From the NCBI GenBank assembly GCA_022448105.1, contig JAKVAV010000008.1, forward strand, positions 1 through 64,000: a DNA stretch of 64,000 bases. Reading direction: 5' to 3'. Below the pieces are notes generated by a model. The model searched no databases, had not been told where the DNA came from, and worked only from the letters and a program-made list of their open reading frames with translations. Numbering within the stretch: position 1 is the first letter of the stretch; every line of letters starts with the position of its first letter. The position numbers were made by a program, and so were the translations under genes. Shown here piece after piece: positions 8,632-19,740 of the stretch. This DNA comes from Flavobacteriales bacterium. Lineage in GTDB: Bacteria > Bacteroidota > Bacteroidia > Flavobacteriales_D > Cryomorphaceae.

Positions 8632-10896
8632 TTAACCCTCTTGTTGCTTAATTAAGTTCAAGGCAGAACCCGCCTTAAACCAATCGATCTGATTTTGATT
8701 GTAGGTGTGGTTAGCCATTATCTTTTCCTCAGATCCATCAGCATGCTTGAGCGAAAGTGTTAATGGTTTGCCCGGAGCAAATTGATCCAAATCGAAGGTG
8801 TCGAAGGTGTCATCTTCTCGAATTTTGTCGTAATCTGATTCGTTTGTAAAAGTGATTCCTAGCATCCCTTGTTTTTTTAAATTGGTTTCATGAATGCGCG
8901 CAAAGGACTTGACTAGAACCATTCGAACTCCCAAGTGACGGGGCTGCATGGCAGCATGTTCACGGGAAGATCCTTCTCCGTAGTTGTGATCCCCAACCAC
9001 AATTGAGGATATTCCTTGCGCCTTGTAAGCCCTTGCTGTGTCGGGAACGGATCCATACTCTCCAGTTAATTGATTTTTGACACTATCCGTTTCCTTATTG
9101 AAGGCATTCACTGCACCGGTAAGCGTATTATTTGAAATATTATCGAGATGCCCTCTATAACGCAGCCAAGGTCCGGCCATGGAGATGTGGTCTGTAGTGC
9201 ACTTTCCGAAAGCCTTTATTAAAAGTTTCATGCCTGTAATATTCTTCCCATCCCACGGTTCAAAAGGGATAAGTAGCTGAAGCCGCTCGGAATCTTCTTT
9301 GACGACTACTTTAATATTGCTTCCATCTTCAGCCGGAGCATTGAAACCGGGGTCCTCCACGTCAAAACCTTTAGGTGGTAATTCATGACCGGTAGGTTCT
9401 GCAAGCTTCACTTCTTCGCCTTTATCATTAACGAGTGTATCAGTAATAGGATTGAAGGTTAGATCACCAGATATCGCAATTGCCGCGACCATTTCTGGTG
9501 AAGCTACAAAGGCGTGAGTGTTTGGATTTCCGTCCGCACGTTTCGAAAAGTTTCGGTTAAACGAATGAATAATGGAGTTCTTTTCACCTTTCTCTGCTCC
9601 GGTTCTCGCCCATTGACCAATGCAAGGACCACAAGCATTGGTGAAGATTTTGGCGCCTAGCTTCTCGAAGGTTTCAATAAATCCATCTCTCTCTATAGTG
9701 TACCTCACCTGCTCCGACCCAGGATTGATTCCAAATTCTGCTTTGGGACGCAACCCTTTTGCCAGAGCGTCTTCAGCAATAGAACATGCTCTTGAAATAT
9801 CTTCGTAAGATGAGTTAGTGCAGGAACCAATCAACCCCCATTCTATTTGTTTTGGCCATTCTGTATCTCTTATTTTTTCTTTCATTTCGGCAACTGGAGT
9901 GGCTAAATCTGGAGTGAAAGGGCCGTTAAGATGAGGTGATAAAGTTGAGAGGTCGATTTCAATCAACTGATCAAAGTACTTTTCGGGATTCGCATAAACT
10001 TCTGGGTCACCAGTCAGATGCTCTTTTATTTCATTTGCAGCATCAGCCACTTCGGCTCTACCAGTAGCCCTGAGGTAGCGCTCCATTGATTCATCATAGC
10101 CGAATGTGGAAGTGGTAGCTCCGATTTCAGCACCCATGTTGCAGATGGTTCCCTTTCCGGTGCAGGACATGCTTTTAGCCCCTTCGCCAAAATATTCAAC
10201 GATGCAACCTGTTCCACCTTTTACGGTGAGAATCCCCGCTACTCTGAGAATAACATCTTTAGGTGCTGTCCACCCGTTGAGCTTGCCGGTCAGCTTCACT
10301 CCAATCAGCTTTGGAAACTTTAGCTCCCACGGCATTCCTGCCATTACATCTACAGCGTCAGCGCCTCCGACACCAACGGCGACCATTCCGAGACCTCCTG
10401 CATTCACTGTGTGGGAATCAGTTCCTATCATCATTCCACCAGGAAAGGCGTAGTTTTCTAATACAACCTGATGAATAATTCCAGCTCCCGGTTTCCAAAA
10501 ACCAATGCCATATTTGTCAGAAACCGATTCTAAGAAATTGAAGACTTCTGAACTGTTGTTGATGGCATTTTGCAAATCTTCAGACGCTCCAATTTTTGCC
10601 TGAATAAGGTGATCACAATGCACGGTAGAAGGAACAGCGGTTTTTTTCTTACCAGCTTGCATGAACTGCAGAAGCGCCATCTGCGCGGTAGCATCTTGCA
10701 TGGCAACACGGTCTGGTGCAAAATCGACGTAGGATTTCCCGCGTTCAAAGACATCTTTTGCTTCGCCTTCTGTGAGGTGAGAATAGAGTATTTTTTCCGA
10801 AAGTGTAAGTGGTTTATTTAGAATTTTTCTTGCTGCTGTGATGCGCTCAGGATAGCGCGAATACACCGCCTTGATCATGTTCAGATCGAATATCAT
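8632..10896 (-). CDS. Aconitate hydratase (mitochondrial-type)
   Basis: TCA-cycle enzyme interconverting citrate and isocitrate through a [4Fe-4S] cluster. The start is placed at the ATG at 10896 ([16 protein letters not shown]), giving 754 residues, the normal size for the mitochondrial-like aconitases of Bacteroidota; an upstream ATG at 10995 would add an unlikely extension. Cluster ligands are the Cys in [13 protein letters not shown] and the two in [11 protein letters not shown]. The swivel-domain active-site stretch is [18 protein letters not shown]. It is divergent from the ABC permease gene at 11017 with a 120-bp shared upstream region. No paralogue is seen in the window. Confidence 0.96.
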   Translation of the reverse strand: MIFDLNMIKAVYSRYPERITAARKILNKPLTLSEKILYSHLTEGEAKDVFERGKSYVDFAPDRVAMQDATAQMALLQFMQAGKKKTAVPSTVHCDHLIQAKIGASEDLQNAINNSSEVFNFLESVSDKYGIGFWKPGAGIIHQVVLENYAFPGGMMIGTDSHTVNAGGLGMVAVGVGGADAVDVMAGMPWELKFPKLIGVKLTGKLNGWTAPKDVILRVAGILTVKGGTGCIVEYFGEGAKSMSCTGKGTICNMGAEIGATTSTFGYDESMERYLRATGRAEVADAANEIKEHLTGDPEVYANPEKYFDQLIEIDLSTLSPHLNGPFTPDLATPVAEMKEKIRDTEWPKQIEWGLIGSCTNSSYEDISRACSIAEDALAKGLRPKAEFGINPGSEQVRYTIERDGFIETFEKLGAKIFTNACGPCIGQWARTGAEKGEKNSIIHSFNRNFSKRADGNPNTHAFVASPEMVAAIAISGDLTFNPITDTLVNDKGEEVKLAEPTGHELPPKGFDVEDPGFNAPAEDGSNIKVVVKEDSERLQLLIPFEPWDGKNITGMKLLIKAFGKCTTDHISMAGPWLRYRGHLDNISNNTLTGAVNAFNKETDSVKNQLTGEYGSVPDTARAYKAQGISSIVVGDHNYGEGSSREHAAMQPRHLGVRMVLVKSFARIHETNLKKQGMLGITFTNESDYDKIREDDTFDTFDLDQFAPGKPLTLSLKHADGSEEKIMANHTYNQNQIDWFKAGSALNLIKQQEG

Positions 10897-11016
10897 TAGG
10901 TGGAATTTTAGTTGTTCGTTTGAAGTACTGCCAAAGTACCAAATTATGATAAGCGGTTGAGTCGCTGATGCGTTGATTCCTACCTTTATCGCCACGATTT
11001 ACACCAGTTCTAAATA

Positions 11017-12261
11017 GTGAATAGACTTCCCTTTGAAAATATAAAAGTGGCGCTAAGGTCGATTGCTGGTCAAAGACTGAGAACTACATTGACTTCTTTG
11101 ATTATCGCGGTCGGTATCATGGCTTTAGTAGGGATATTAACGGCGATAGACGCGCTGAGCAATAAGATAGAAAGTGACTTTTCTAGCATGGGAGCGAATA
11201 CATTCAATATCCGATCTAATTCGGGTTCTGTATCCGTTAGGAGTAAGGGAAAGAAAAAGATGAGAAACGAGATAATTAGTTATGATCAGGCCGTTTCTTT
11301 TCTAGATAGATTTGATTATCCGTCAACTAATTCAGTCTCAGCAATGATCAGTTTTACTGCTGTAGCTAAATTTAGATCTGAAGAGACAAATCCAAATGTG
11401 CAAGTCATAGCCGCTTCTGAGAATTACCTCAAAACCTCTGGTTACGAGATTGACGAAGGAAGAAATTTTACCTCAACTGAGAGTGTGGAAGGAAAGCCAG
11501 TAGCTGTCATAGGAAAGGACGTCGCAGATAAGTTATTTAACAACGGTTTAATTAGTCCACTCGATCAACCAATTTTTGTTGGTTCCAATCGATATGTGGT
11601 TGTCGGTGTAATGAAAGGTAAAGGCAATAGCGTGGGATTTAGCGGTGATAATCAGGTCATCTTGCCTTTGAATAATGCGAAGTTGAATTATAGCGGAGCG
11701 AATACAAATTATGTAATCAATGTACAGACGACTAGGGCAGAAGATCTGCAAACGGCTAAATCTATTGCCTCTGGATTGATGCGAGTGATAAGGGGAGATC
11801 GTCCAGGTGAAGGGAATAGTTTTGACACTACTCAAAGCGACAGCCTCGCAAATTTGGTGTTGGATCAAATTGGTATTATTGCTCTAATTGCAACCTTTAT
11901 TGGTGGAATTACTCTTCTTGGAGCCGCCATAGGGCTGATGAATATAATGCTTGTTTCTGTGACAGAGCGCACTAGAGAAATTGGAGTTCGCAAAGCTATC
12001 GGTGCTGCTGCAGGAACGATTCGAAATCAATTCTTGGTGGAGGCCATTGTCATTGGTCAGATCGGCGGATTGCTAGGAATCATTCTGGGCATCGCGATGG
12101 GTAATGTTATAGCTTATTTTATCGGAAGTGATTTCATTGTCCCTTGGTTGTGGATAATTGGAGGAGTAATTCTTTGCTTCTTTGTAGGGGTAATTAGCGG
12201 ATACTATCCTGCTAAAAAAGCAGCATCTCTCGATCCTATTGAATCATTGCGGTACGAATGA
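11017..12261 (+). CDS. MacB/FtsX-type ABC transporter permease
   Basis: Inner-membrane protein of 414 residues starting with GTG. It has one N-terminal membrane helix ([20 protein letters not shown]), a large periplasmic MacB-PCD domain (about 45-275), then three helices forming the FtsX domain (about 285-405) with the conserved [16 protein letters not shown] motif. MacB-type permeases act as mechanotransmission transporters and need an ATP-binding partner, which is not next to this gene. The C-terminal [19 protein letters not shown] tail is typical. What it exports cannot be told from the sequence. Confidence 0.9.
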   Translation: MNRLPFENIKVALRSIAGQRLRTTLTSLIIAVGIMALVGILTAIDALSNKIESDFSSMGANTFNIRSNSGSVSVRSKGKKKMRNEIISYDQAVSFLDRFDYPSTNSVSAMISFTAVAKFRSEETNPNVQVIAASENYLKTSGYEIDEGRNFTSTESVEGKPVAVIGKDVADKLFNNGLISPLDQPIFVGSNRYVVVGVMKGKGNSVGFSGDNQVILPLNNAKLNYSGANTNYVINVQTTRAEDLQTAKSIASGLMRVIRGDRPGEGNSFDTTQSDSLANLVLDQIGIIALIATFIGGITLLGAAIGLMNIMLVSVTERTREIGVRKAIGAAAGTIRNQFLVEAIVIGQIGGLLGIILGIAMGNVIAYFIGSDFIVPWLWIIGGVILCFFVGVISGYYPAKKAASLDPIESLRYE

Positions 12262-13434
12262 GTTTATCGAAATCGACAGAGTGCTGATTTACATTTGTAA
12301 ATTATTCCCGCTTTTTAGGCGTGTAGCAGAATAGGGCGGTAAGATTAACTTACCTACTCCCATAGAACCTTTCGACTCACAAGTTGATAATGGCGCTTAC
12401 CAGTATTTGTCTCTCAAATCCGCTCCAAAGATTATGATTTGTGTTCACTGAGCACGTGAGAATCAAATATCTCCATCTAAGGCAATTTCTCCTCCATATC
12501 AATTGCAATTTGATGCTAGATTGTCAGAATAAAAGACTTCCTATCCTAAATTTATTGCAAGGCTTCTATTTACAATTCAAAGATTGGCTAAGCATTGTAC
12601 ATGACGAAAGATGAAGAGATGATAGCAGATTTAACAGAAATCAAATGGTCAGCTTATTGAGAGGTGAAGTATTCCGTTACGGATCCTTGGCAATTCATGA
12701 ATGTCAATAAGAAATGCATCATACATAGAGATATCTGCTATTAACTTAGATGACAAATCAAAATCTATCTATGCATTCTCAGAACTGAATATGCTAGGTA
12801 GTAAAATCGAACTTTATATAATTAATGACCGCACTATTTTCGCTGGAGGTTTAGAAAAAATGCGCGAAGATTGAGCTAGCCTTGTTTATCCGCTTTTTTC
12901 AAGATCGCGTATTCTCGGTAAGTCCGGACAGAATGTAATGTCCATCGGCTAAAAATGAATCTAATCGGTGGTCGGGATAGAGTTCGGTGCTGAATTTAAA
13001 TAAGAGAAAGCTTTTAGTGCCTGTTTTTGGATAATCTAGTTTGTAAATACCTCTTCTCTCAAAAATATGGTGCAAGCTTGTCATGGTTGGTTTTTTAGAA
13101 AATACTGGACTTGAAGAACTCATAGAAGCCATTCGCTAGATTCATTTTGGGCTCTGTTTACCTCTGAGATAATATCAAGAATCAAATTTGAAAATATGTT
13201 GTTGTTGAAGTAGAATACCATTCCTATCATGGGTGTACTCACCGCCCGAAAGAAGAAGTTGATCTAGCTTATTGCCGATGGAACCCCAAGTTCATAAACT
13301 GTTGTGCAGTTGTTTACCATACTTCCCTGTAAACCAATCCAAAAAACATTCATCCAAAACGCCAAGTTCGTATGCCGCTAGTCTGATTAAACAACCAGTT
13401 GAGAGAGGCTTTTTGCAACAATTAACTCCTTGCT
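12262..13434. other. 1.2-kb region without a convincing gene
   Basis: This is the longest stretch of the window with no supported gene. It holds only short open frames on both strands. On the plus strand there is a 57-codon frame at 12701-12874. On the minus strand there is a 77-codon frame at 12899-13132 and another coding-like stretch near 13292-13434, which contains the peptide YELGVLDECFLDWFTGKYG. Some of these peptides look protein-like rather than random, so the region may carry remnants of one or more decayed genes, but I recognise no family. No tRNA, clear terminator or repeat was seen. Confidence 0.45.
12701..12874 (+). CDS. Short hypothetical ORF, possible gene remnant
   Basis: A 57-codon frame from ATG to TGA encoding a peptide with a protein-like composition (IELYIINDRTIFAGGLEKM near its end). 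The frame just upstream carries stop codons, so this could be the tail of a decayed gene or a real small protein. No homologue is recognised, there is no clear ribosome-binding site, and no neighbour suggests a role. Low confidence. Confidence 0.2.
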   Translation: MSIRNASYIEISAINLDDKSKSIYAFSELNMLGSKIELYIINDRTIFAGGLEKMRED

Positions 13435-16400
13435 TTACATATTCCTTCTGTACTGGCCGCCAACTTCGAAGAGTGCATTGGTAATTTGTCCCAAAGAGCA
13501 TATTTTCGTGGCCTCCATCAACGCTTCAAAAAGATTTTCATTTTTCAAGGCCACATCTTGAACCTCTTTGAGTACTTCTTGCCCTCTGCCTCCTGTCCGA
13601 TGGTGAAGCTTGTCCCTCGTTTCGATTTGGGCTTCTTTCTCTTCGGTCGTGGCGCGGATGACTTCACCCGGAGTTAGGGTAGGAGATCCAGATTTGCTGA
13701 GGAAAGTATTCACTCCGATCAAAGGTAGTTCGCCGGTGTGTTTGAGCGTTTCATAGTAAAGGCTTTCTTCTTGAATTTGGCTTCTCTGGTACATAGTTTC
13801 CATTGCACCCAAGACTCCACCTCTTTCGGTAATTCTATCAAACTCTTTAAGGACAGCTTCTTCAACTAAATCAGTTAGCTCTTCAATGATAAATGACCCT
13901 TGAATTGGATTTTCGTTCTTCGCTAAACCAAGCTCTTTGTTGATGATCAACTGAATGGCAATGGCTCTCCTAACCGATTCTTCGGTAGGGGTGGTGATCG
14001 CTTCGTCATACGCATTGGTGTGCAGCGAATTGCAATTGTCATAAATCGCATAGAGCGCCTGAAGTGTCGTCCTGATATCATTAAAGTCAATCTCTTGAGC
14101 ATGGAGAGATCTTCCAGAAGTTTGAATATGATATTTGAGCATTTGAGCTCTTGGGTTTGCCCCATATTTTTCTTTCAACGCTTTTGACCAAATACGTCGA
14201 GCTACTCTTCCTATTACTGCGTATTCAGGATCAATCCCGTTACTGAAGAAGAAAGACAAATTCGGACCGAATGCGTTAATGTCCATTCCCCTGCTTAAAT
14301 AGTATTCCACGTAAGTAAAGCCATTTGCCAGAGTGAATGCCAGCTGCGTAATTGGATTTGCGCCAGCTTCGGCAATGTGGTAGCCAGAAATAGATACACT
14401 GTAGAAGTTTCTGATCTTCTGGTCGATAAAGTATTGCTGCACATCTCCCATTAGCCTCAAGGCAAATTCCGTGGAGAAGATGCAGGTGTTCTGAGCCTGA
14501 TCTTCTTTAAGAATATCAGCCTGAACCGTTCCTCTCACAACAGCTAAGGTTTTTGCTTTGATATCAGCATAAACATTGGCTGGAAGTACTTCATCCCCAG
14601 TGACTCCAAGGAGCATTAGCCCCAGACCGTCATTGGTCTCTGGGAGATCTCCTCTGTATTCGGGTTGAGGAACACCTAGTTTTTTGTATTTCGCCTCAAT
14701 TTTTTTGGCGACCTCTTTTTCTAGACCATTTTCTTTGATGTAAATCTCACATTGCTGATCGATGGCTGCATTCATGAAGAAGCCGAGCAGCATTGGTGCT
14801 GGACCGTTGATGGTCATGCTCACCGAAGTAGTAGGGTCGCAAAGATTGAACCCAGAATAGAGCTTCTTGGCATCATCGAGGCAGCAGATACTCACTCCAG
14901 AATTTCCTATTTTACCGTAAATGTCTGGTCTGTGATCAGGGTCATTTCCGTAGAGGGTAACAGAGTCAAAAGCGGTACTTAATCGAGCTGCAGGCATGCC
15001 CACGCTTACGTAATGAAAGCGGCGATTTGTCCTCTCCGGCCCACCTTCACCGGCAAACATTCTGGTAGGATCTTCACCTACTCTTTTAAACGGATAAATT
15101 CCAGCGGTATACGGAAATGAGCCAGGAACATTCTCTTGCAAAGTCCAGCGAAGAATGTCACCCCAGCTTCGGTACTTTGGGGTAACCACTTTTGGGATAG
15201 CTGAATTTGAGAGTGATTTTGTGTGAGTAGGAACCCGAATCTCTTTATCTCTCACTTTGAAGATGAATTCATCAGCTTTGTAGCTGTCTTTTAAGTCTTT
15301 CCAACCGACGATGATATCCCAATTGTGAGGGTCGAGGTCTTTTTTGATTGTCTCAAAACGCTCATCCAATTGCCTGACCAATTCATCGACATCTTTATCA
15401 ACCGACTCATTTTTTAATTTCTCTGGTCCTCCCATCATAAGGAGCGACTGCGCTAAACTGTAGAGCTTGTCGGCGGTCTCTGCTTGTTGAGAAGCCCTCG
15501 TATCGTAAGCTCGATTGTTTTCCGAAATCTCCGATAGGTATCTCGTTCGATTCGGCGGGATGATGTAAATCTTTTCAGACATCTCGCTGGAGACACCGAA
15601 GTTGGTCTCCAAGTCTGCTTTGGTTTCTTCTCTGACCTTCATCATCAACGAACGATATAGCGCATTCATTCCGGGATCGTTGAACTGTGAAGCAATGGTG
15701 CCGTGAACGGGTAGTTCATCGTCCTTGGCATCCCAGAGCTGGTGATTTCTCTTGTATTGCTTTTTCACGTCGCGAAGTGCATCAAGTGCCCCGCGCTTAT
15801 CGAATTTGTTGATGGCGATGAGATCGGCAAAATCGAGCATGTCGATTTTTTCAAGCTGAGTAGCTGCTCCGTATTCTGGAGTCATCACGTAAAGTGAAAC
15901 GTCGCTGTGATCGAGGATTTCGGTGTCGCTCTGACCAATTCCAGATGTCTCCAAAATGATCATATCAAATTCGGCTGCCTTCAAGATTGAAAGAGCGTCC
16001 GCCACGTGTTTACTAAGTGCTAAATTGCTTTGACGAGTTGCGAGTGAGCGCATATAGATACGATCACTATTGACGGAATTCATTCTAATTCTGTCTCCTA
16101 AGAGCGCGCCTCCGGTTTTCCTTTTGGATGGATCAACAGATACGATCGCCAAGGTCTTGTCTTCAAAATCAATCAAAAATCGGCGAATGAGTTCATCCAC
16201 TAAGGATGATTTTCCTGCACCTCCTGTACCCGTGATTCCTAGAATTGGAGTATTCACTTTTTTGGCGATATCTCGAATTCTTTGCATTTCCTCTTTGAAA
16301 GATTCAGGATAATTCTCTGCGGCAGAAATTAACCGAGCGATACTCAGTTTATCTTTGCTTTTGAAGGTTTTTACTTCACCATTTAAGTTTTGACCCGTTG

Positions 16401-16836
16401 GAAAATCAGATTTTTCCACCATGTCGTTGATCATCCCTTGGAGACCCATTTTGCGCCCATCATCTGGGTGGTAAACCCTTGAGATTCCGTATTTGTGAAG
16501 TTCGGCAATTTCTTCTGGTAAGATGGTTCCACCGCCCCCACCAAAGATCTTGATATGGCCTGCTCCTTTCCCTTTGAGCAAGTCAAACATGTATTTAAAG
16601 TACTCCATATGGCCTCCTTGATAGGAGGTCATGGCGATAGCCTGAGCATCTTCTTGGATGGCGGTATTAACGACCTCTTCCACGCTGCGATCGTGTCCGA
16701 GATGAATTACCTCACATCCAGTCGACTGAATAATCCTACGCATTAAATTTATTGCGGCATCGTGTCCATCAAATAAAGACGCAGCCGTGACTATTCTAAC
16801 CTTATGCTTTGGCTTGTAAGGAGCAATGGTTTCCAT
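13435..16836 (-). CDS. icmF: Fused cobalamin-dependent acyl-CoA mutase with G-protein chaperone (IcmF type)
   Basis: Adenosylcobalamin-dependent carbon-skeleton mutase in a single 1133-residue chain. Order: B12-binding domain (about 12-140, [11 protein letters not shown] with the cobalt-ligand His, and GGGGGT), MeaI-like GTPase chaperone (about 195-420, Walker [10 protein letters not shown] at 203-211, NKFD at 343-346), and the substrate-binding TIM barrel (about 560-1130). At the position of methylmalonyl-CoA mutase Tyr89 (RQYAG) this protein has F594 (TRMFAG). At the position of Arg207 (VRNTYI) it has Q782 (AQNTCI). Phe and Gln are the isobutyryl/butyryl-CoA mutase residues, so isobutyryl-CoA to butyryl-CoA is the likely reaction, linked to valine or fatty-acid metabolism. 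Automated annotation may call it methylmalonyl-CoA mutase. Confidence 0.93.
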   Translation of the reverse strand: METIAPYKPKHKVRIVTAASLFDGHDAAINLMRRIIQSTGCEVIHLGHDRSVEEVVNTAIQEDAQAIAMTSYQGGHMEYFKYMFDLLKGKGAGHIKIFGGGGGTILPEEIAELHKYGISRVYHPDDGRKMGLQGMINDMVEKSDFPTGQNLNGEVKTFKSKDKLSIARLISAAENYPESFKEEMQRIRDIAKKVNTPILGITGTGGAGKSSLVDELIRRFLIDFEDKTLAIVSVDPSKRKTGGALLGDRIRMNSVNSDRIYMRSLATRQSNLALSKHVADALSILKAAEFDMIILETSGIGQSDTEILDHSDVSLYVMTPEYGAATQLEKIDMLDFADLIAINKFDKRGALDALRDVKKQYKRNHQLWDAKDDELPVHGTIASQFNDPGMNALYRSLMMKVREETKADLETNFGVSSEMSEKIYIIPPNRTRYLSEISENNRAYDTRASQQAETADKLYSLAQSLLMMGGPEKLKNESVDKDVDELVRQLDERFETIKKDLDPHNWDIIVGWKDLKDSYKADEFIFKVRDKEIRVPTHTKSLSNSAIPKVVTPKYRSWGDILRWTLQENVPGSFPYTAGIYPFKRVGEDPTRMFAGEGGPERTNRRFHYVSVGMPAARLSTAFDSVTLYGNDPDHRPDIYGKIGNSGVSICCLDDAKKLYSGFNLCDPTTSVSMTINGPAPMLLGFFMNAAIDQQCEIYIKENGLEKEVAKKIEAKYKKLGVPQPEYRGDLPETNDGLGLMLLGVTGDEVLPANVYADIKAKTLAVVRGTVQADILKEDQAQNTCIFSTEFALRLMGDVQQYFIDQKIRNFYSVSISGYHIAEAGANPITQLAFTLANGFTYVEYYLSRGMDINAFGPNLSFFFSNGIDPEYAVIGRVARRIWSKALKEKYGANPRAQMLKYHIQTSGRSLHAQEIDFNDIRTTLQALYAIYDNCNSLHTNAYDEAITTPTEESVRRAIAIQLIINKELGLAKNENPIQGSFIIEELTDLVEEAVLKEFDRITERGGVLGAMETMYQRSQIQEESLYYETLKHTGELPLIGVNTFLSKSGSPTLTPGEVIRATTEEKEAQIETRDKLHHRTGGRGQEVLKEVQDVALKNENLFEALMEATKICSLGQITNALFEVGGQYRRNM

Positions 16837-16960
16837 AAAATTTCAAGTTGGTGGCTCTCTTATTGAACCGTAGCTCAAATAGAGTCCACAAAAGTAAGGA
16901 AGTTAGTGGAAAGCTTCCATCCATTCAACCTTATTGCCACTGAAAAATGCTCCACTCTAA

Positions 16961-17485
16961 CTAAAGAAATTTGGATACAGAAAGGCCTAGAGCAAATGAA
17001 TTGTATACGTCAAGCTTTAGGTCATAAGTGACGTTGGCTCCAAATTCCCATCCTTTCCCAATTTCAAAACCATACTCCAACCCGAAGTGAATAAGTGCCA
17101 GATGCTCTTCTTTTTCTAGCTCAATTCCAGCTCCAACTAAAGGGGTTAGACCATTTTCGAGCTTGTAGAGAAAAACTCCGATCAGTGCAAGTGGACGCTC
17201 CCTTTCCAAAATTTGTTCATCTTCTTGACGACTCACAATGAATGACTCTGTGATTACATCTGAGTGCAATCCAATGGCCATATTCTCTTTGATCCAAAAA
17301 TCGTAGTTGAGACCAAATGAAGCTAGAGTTGTCCAGTCTTTATTATTCTCAGAATCCACTCTTAAATACGTGTGGCTAGGCATAAAAGTAAAACGGTGTT
17401 TTTCACTTCTTTCTGATTCGTTTCCCTGCGAGAATGAACTTATCGTCAAAATGCACGCCAGAGCTATGATTATGGGCCTTTTCAT
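16961..17485 (-). CDS. Small secreted beta-barrel-like protein
   Basis: A 174-residue protein with signal peptide MKRPIIIALACILTISSFSQG. The mature part shows alternating amphipathic strands (TLASFGLNYDFWIKENMAIGLHS, HLALIHFGLEYGFEIGKGWEFGANVTY) and ends NSFALGLSVSKFL, suggesting an outer-membrane barrel of about eight strands. It starts 3 bp after the stop of the formylglycine-generating-enzyme homologue on the same strand, so it is probably the last gene of that operon. No specific family is recognised. Confidence 0.55.
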   Translation of the reverse strand: MKRPIIIALACILTISSFSQGNESERSEKHRFTFMPSHTYLRVDSENNKDWTTLASFGLNYDFWIKENMAIGLHSDVITESFIVSRQEDEQILERERPLALIGVFLYKLENGLTPLVGAGIELEKEEHLALIHFGLEYGFEIGKGWEFGANVTYDLKLDVYNSFALGLSVSKFL

Positions 17486-17488
17486 GGG

Positions 17489-18568
17489 TTAGTTTTTGTT
17501 TGCGACACATCTAAATCCAAGGTGGTTCTGCCCTGAGTCAAAACTTGTAGCCATTCTAGCAGAGGGTCTGTAATTAGAACAGTATTGTTCGCTGCACAAA
17601 AATGAACCTCCTTTGATTACTCGTTTTTCTGTTGCGTAAGGATCATTGGGGTCAAAGCTCGACGAAGGGCCAAGTGGATTTCTACAGACTTTCAGGCCCA
17701 TCGCCGCGTATTGTTTCTTGATATCTGGTTGATAATAGTCCGATGTCCATTCCCACACGTTTCCGATCATATCGTAAATTCCATAACTGTTTGGCTCGAA
17801 TGAACCGACGGGAGCAGAGTATTTGAATCCGTCTAGGGCTTTTAGATCGTATGGGAACTCACCTTGAAAAAAATTCGCTAAGTATATTCCATTAGGGGTT
17901 AGTTCGTCTCCCCATTGAAATTGCGAATCACCAGAATTACCACGTGCAGCAAATTCCCATTCAGCCTCGGTTGGGAGTCTTTTTCCCGCCCAATCGCAAT
18001 AGGCTAACGCATCCTCATAGGCAATATGGACTACAGGATGATTTTCTTTTCCTGTGAGATCGGAATCAGGCCCATATGGGTGTCTCCAGTTGGCACCTGG
18101 TTGCCAGCGCCACCATCTACGAATATCATCAAAAGGAACTGGCTCTGTAGGAGGTGTGAAAACTAAGGAACCTGCCGCTAGTAGGCTGTCCGCAGGTCTT
18201 GGTGTGCCTGGCGCTAGCTCCTTCGAGAGTTCATTCCAATCAATATCTCTTTCGGCAATAGTTATATAACCAGTAGCATCAGTAAAGGCTCTAAATTTGG
18301 CATTAGTTACTTCAGTGGTGTCAATGTAAAAACCACTGACCTCTACCTTAACTGTCGGGCCTTCATGATTTTCGGCAAAATCTCCTTCACTGCCCATCAC
18401 ATAGACACCTCCTTCTACCCAGATCATACCTTCAGTATCTGACTTCGAGGTGGATATCTTTTCCTTGTCAGGGACAGCATCTTGTGCAGACTCAGCAGTT
18501 TTAGTAGTACAAGATGACAGCACGATAATTGCGGAACAGATGCCTACTGCAGGAATGAACCTAGTCAT
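17489..18568 (-). CDS. Lipoprotein of the formylglycine-generating enzyme (SUMF1) family with both active-site cysteines
   Basis: A 359-residue protein when started at the ATG at 18568, which gives a lipoprotein signal (MTRFIPAVGICSAIIVLSSC, lipid on C20). It covers a full FGE-sulfatase domain: MIWVEGGVYVMGS, FYIDTTEVTNAKFRAF, RLPTEAEWEFAARG, GNVWEWTSDYY and GGSFLC. The cysteine pair needed for formylglycine formation in sulfatases is present as C325 and C330 (CSEQYC), followed by LGFRC. Most bacterial family members outside true FGEs lack this pair. The gene overlaps the upstream HAD lipoprotein gene by 8 bp. No sulfatase is encoded in the window, so its target is unclear. A lipoprotein location is unusual for an enzyme that modifies unfolded sulfatases. 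Confidence 0.85.
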   Translation of the reverse strand: MTRFIPAVGICSAIIVLSSCTTKTAESAQDAVPDKEKISTSKSDTEGMIWVEGGVYVMGSEGDFAENHEGPTVKVEVSGFYIDTTEVTNAKFRAFTDATGYITIAERDIDWNELSKELAPGTPRPADSLLAAGSLVFTPPTEPVPFDDIRRWWRWQPGANWRHPYGPDSDLTGKENHPVVHIAYEDALAYCDWAGKRLPTEAEWEFAARGNSGDSQFQWGDELTPNGIYLANFFQGEFPYDLKALDGFKYSAPVGSFEPNSYGIYDMIGNVWEWTSDYYQPDIKKQYAAMGLKVCRNPLGPSSSFDPNDPYATEKRVIKGGSFLCSEQYCSNYRPSARMATSFDSGQNHLGFRCVANKN

Positions 18569-19580
18569 ATGGGTAAATCGTTTTCCAATCACTTTCCATG
18601 TCAACTATTAGCCAATCTTTAGAGATGGCTTCATCTAGTCCTTTGTCGAACTTTCCGATGTGAGAATCTCTATCATAAGCGTACTCTCGCAGGCTGTCCG
18701 TGTGATGAATGTATGCCATCAATCGGTTACCACTTCCACTTTCCGTGTATTGCAACATTGCTAAATCTCCATCGCTATTTCCAAAGGCAATTATCGGGAT
18801 TTTACCAATTATTCGTTCGATGTTAATGGGCTTGCCTTCTTGGTCATCGATAAATTCAATTTCTGGTAAACGAATAATTTTCCCATCGACGAATTCGCGT
18901 TTTATTGTACTTCCTATAATTTGCTCGGCCGGTATGCCATATACCTCCTTCAGTGCCGCTCGCATGAATGATACACCTCCACCGCTTACAATGTATGTTT
19001 TGTAGTTGTTGAGTCTCAAATAATCCAATAGTTCAACCATTGGCTTGTAAATGTTCTCAACGTACAATTTTCCGGTCACTGGGTGCTTTGCCGTGTCGGC
19101 CCAAGCTGTTACCGAGGATTCAAATTCTGCTTCGGTCATTCCAGCGTGGGTTGTCATAATCACTTTGATCAATCCTTTCTCTCCTTCTCGAAGAATTCCC
19201 TTGATATCTCCTTGAGCAGCAGCGCTTAAAACTGGATCTTGGTCCCACTCAGGATGATCTGGTTTCAATTTCTTGACCTTGTCGATGGCGTAGGCCAATT
19301 GAAAATAATAAGGTTGTTCCGCCCATAAAGTGCCATCGTTGTCAAATACGGCAATTCGATCTTCAACTGCTACAAAAGATGGGTTAATCGAGTCAATTGA
19401 TTGTTCCACAAACTTGATTATTCTTTCACGCGTAACCCCATCATTCCAGGATGGCAAGGCACTTTCCACATTTGTGTTTTTGCTAACCTGATCTTCTTCG
19501 CTCTCAGATTTTTTGTCTGATGAAACACATGAATGCAGCAGTGCAAATAAAACGATAGTGAAGTTGATTTTTCTGCTCAT
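18561..19580 (-). CDS. Lipoprotein HAD-superfamily phosphatase
   Basis: A 339-residue lipoprotein (signal ending LLHSC, lipid on C18) with a complete haloacid-dehalogenase phosphatase core. Motif I is VFDNDGT, with nucleophile D80 and acid/base D82; motif II is the Ser in YIVSGGGVSF; motif IV is AFGNSDGDLAML. The order resembles phosphoserine-phosphatase-like HAD enzymes with a helical cap after motif I. Export as a lipoprotein puts it in the periplasm or on the surface, where it could release phosphate from small phosphate esters. It overlaps the FGE homologue by 8 bp, which suggests a two- or three-gene operon. The physiological substrate is unknown. Confidence 0.85.
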   Translation of the reverse strand: MSRKINFTIVLFALLHSCVSSDKKSESEEDQVSKNTNVESALPSWNDGVTRERIIKFVEQSIDSINPSFVAVEDRIAVFDNDGTLWAEQPYYFQLAYAIDKVKKLKPDHPEWDQDPVLSAAAQGDIKGILREGEKGLIKVIMTTHAGMTEAEFESSVTAWADTAKHPVTGKLYVENIYKPMVELLDYLRLNNYKTYIVSGGGVSFMRAALKEVYGIPAEQIIGSTIKREFVDGKIIRLPEIEFIDDQEGKPINIERIIGKIPIIAFGNSDGDLAMLQYTESGSGNRLMAYIHHTDSLREYAYDRDSHIGKFDKGLDEAISKDWLIVDMESDWKTIYPYD

Positions 19581-19661
19581 GAAATACTGTATTTTTTCAA
19601 ATATAGAAGTTCATATCCAAGAATCTGTTCTGATGGTTTGTGATTATCATAGAAATGAAAC

Positions 19662-19693
19662 AAAAGCGCCGCGGATTTCCGCGGCGCTTTTTT
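19662..19693 (-). terminator. Strong GC-rich terminator closing the glucan operon
   Basis: Perfect inverted repeat AAAAGCGCCGCGGA / TCCGCGGCGCTTTT with a very short loop and T-rich flanks in both directions. It lies about 50 bp after the stop of the T9SS modular protein gene and before the start of the HAD lipoprotein gene. Confidence 0.85.
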
Positions 19694-19740
19694 CAAACCA
19701 AAAAAATGATTAGGGTTTTAACCGCTAACCTTCTTTCTCA

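Noticed and set aside
10106-10453. Long open frame opposite aconitase
   Set aside because: It is an antisense shadow of a strongly conserved gene, with low-complexity Pro/Thr composition and no start context.
12899-13132. 77-codon minus-strand frame as a gene
   Set aside because: It has a protein-like composition but no recognised family, no clear ribosome-binding site and no operon partner; kept only as part of the possibly decayed region.
17489-18568. FGE homologue as a GldJ/GldK gliding or T9SS component
   Set aside because: It keeps both FGE active-site cysteines and is not next to gld genes.
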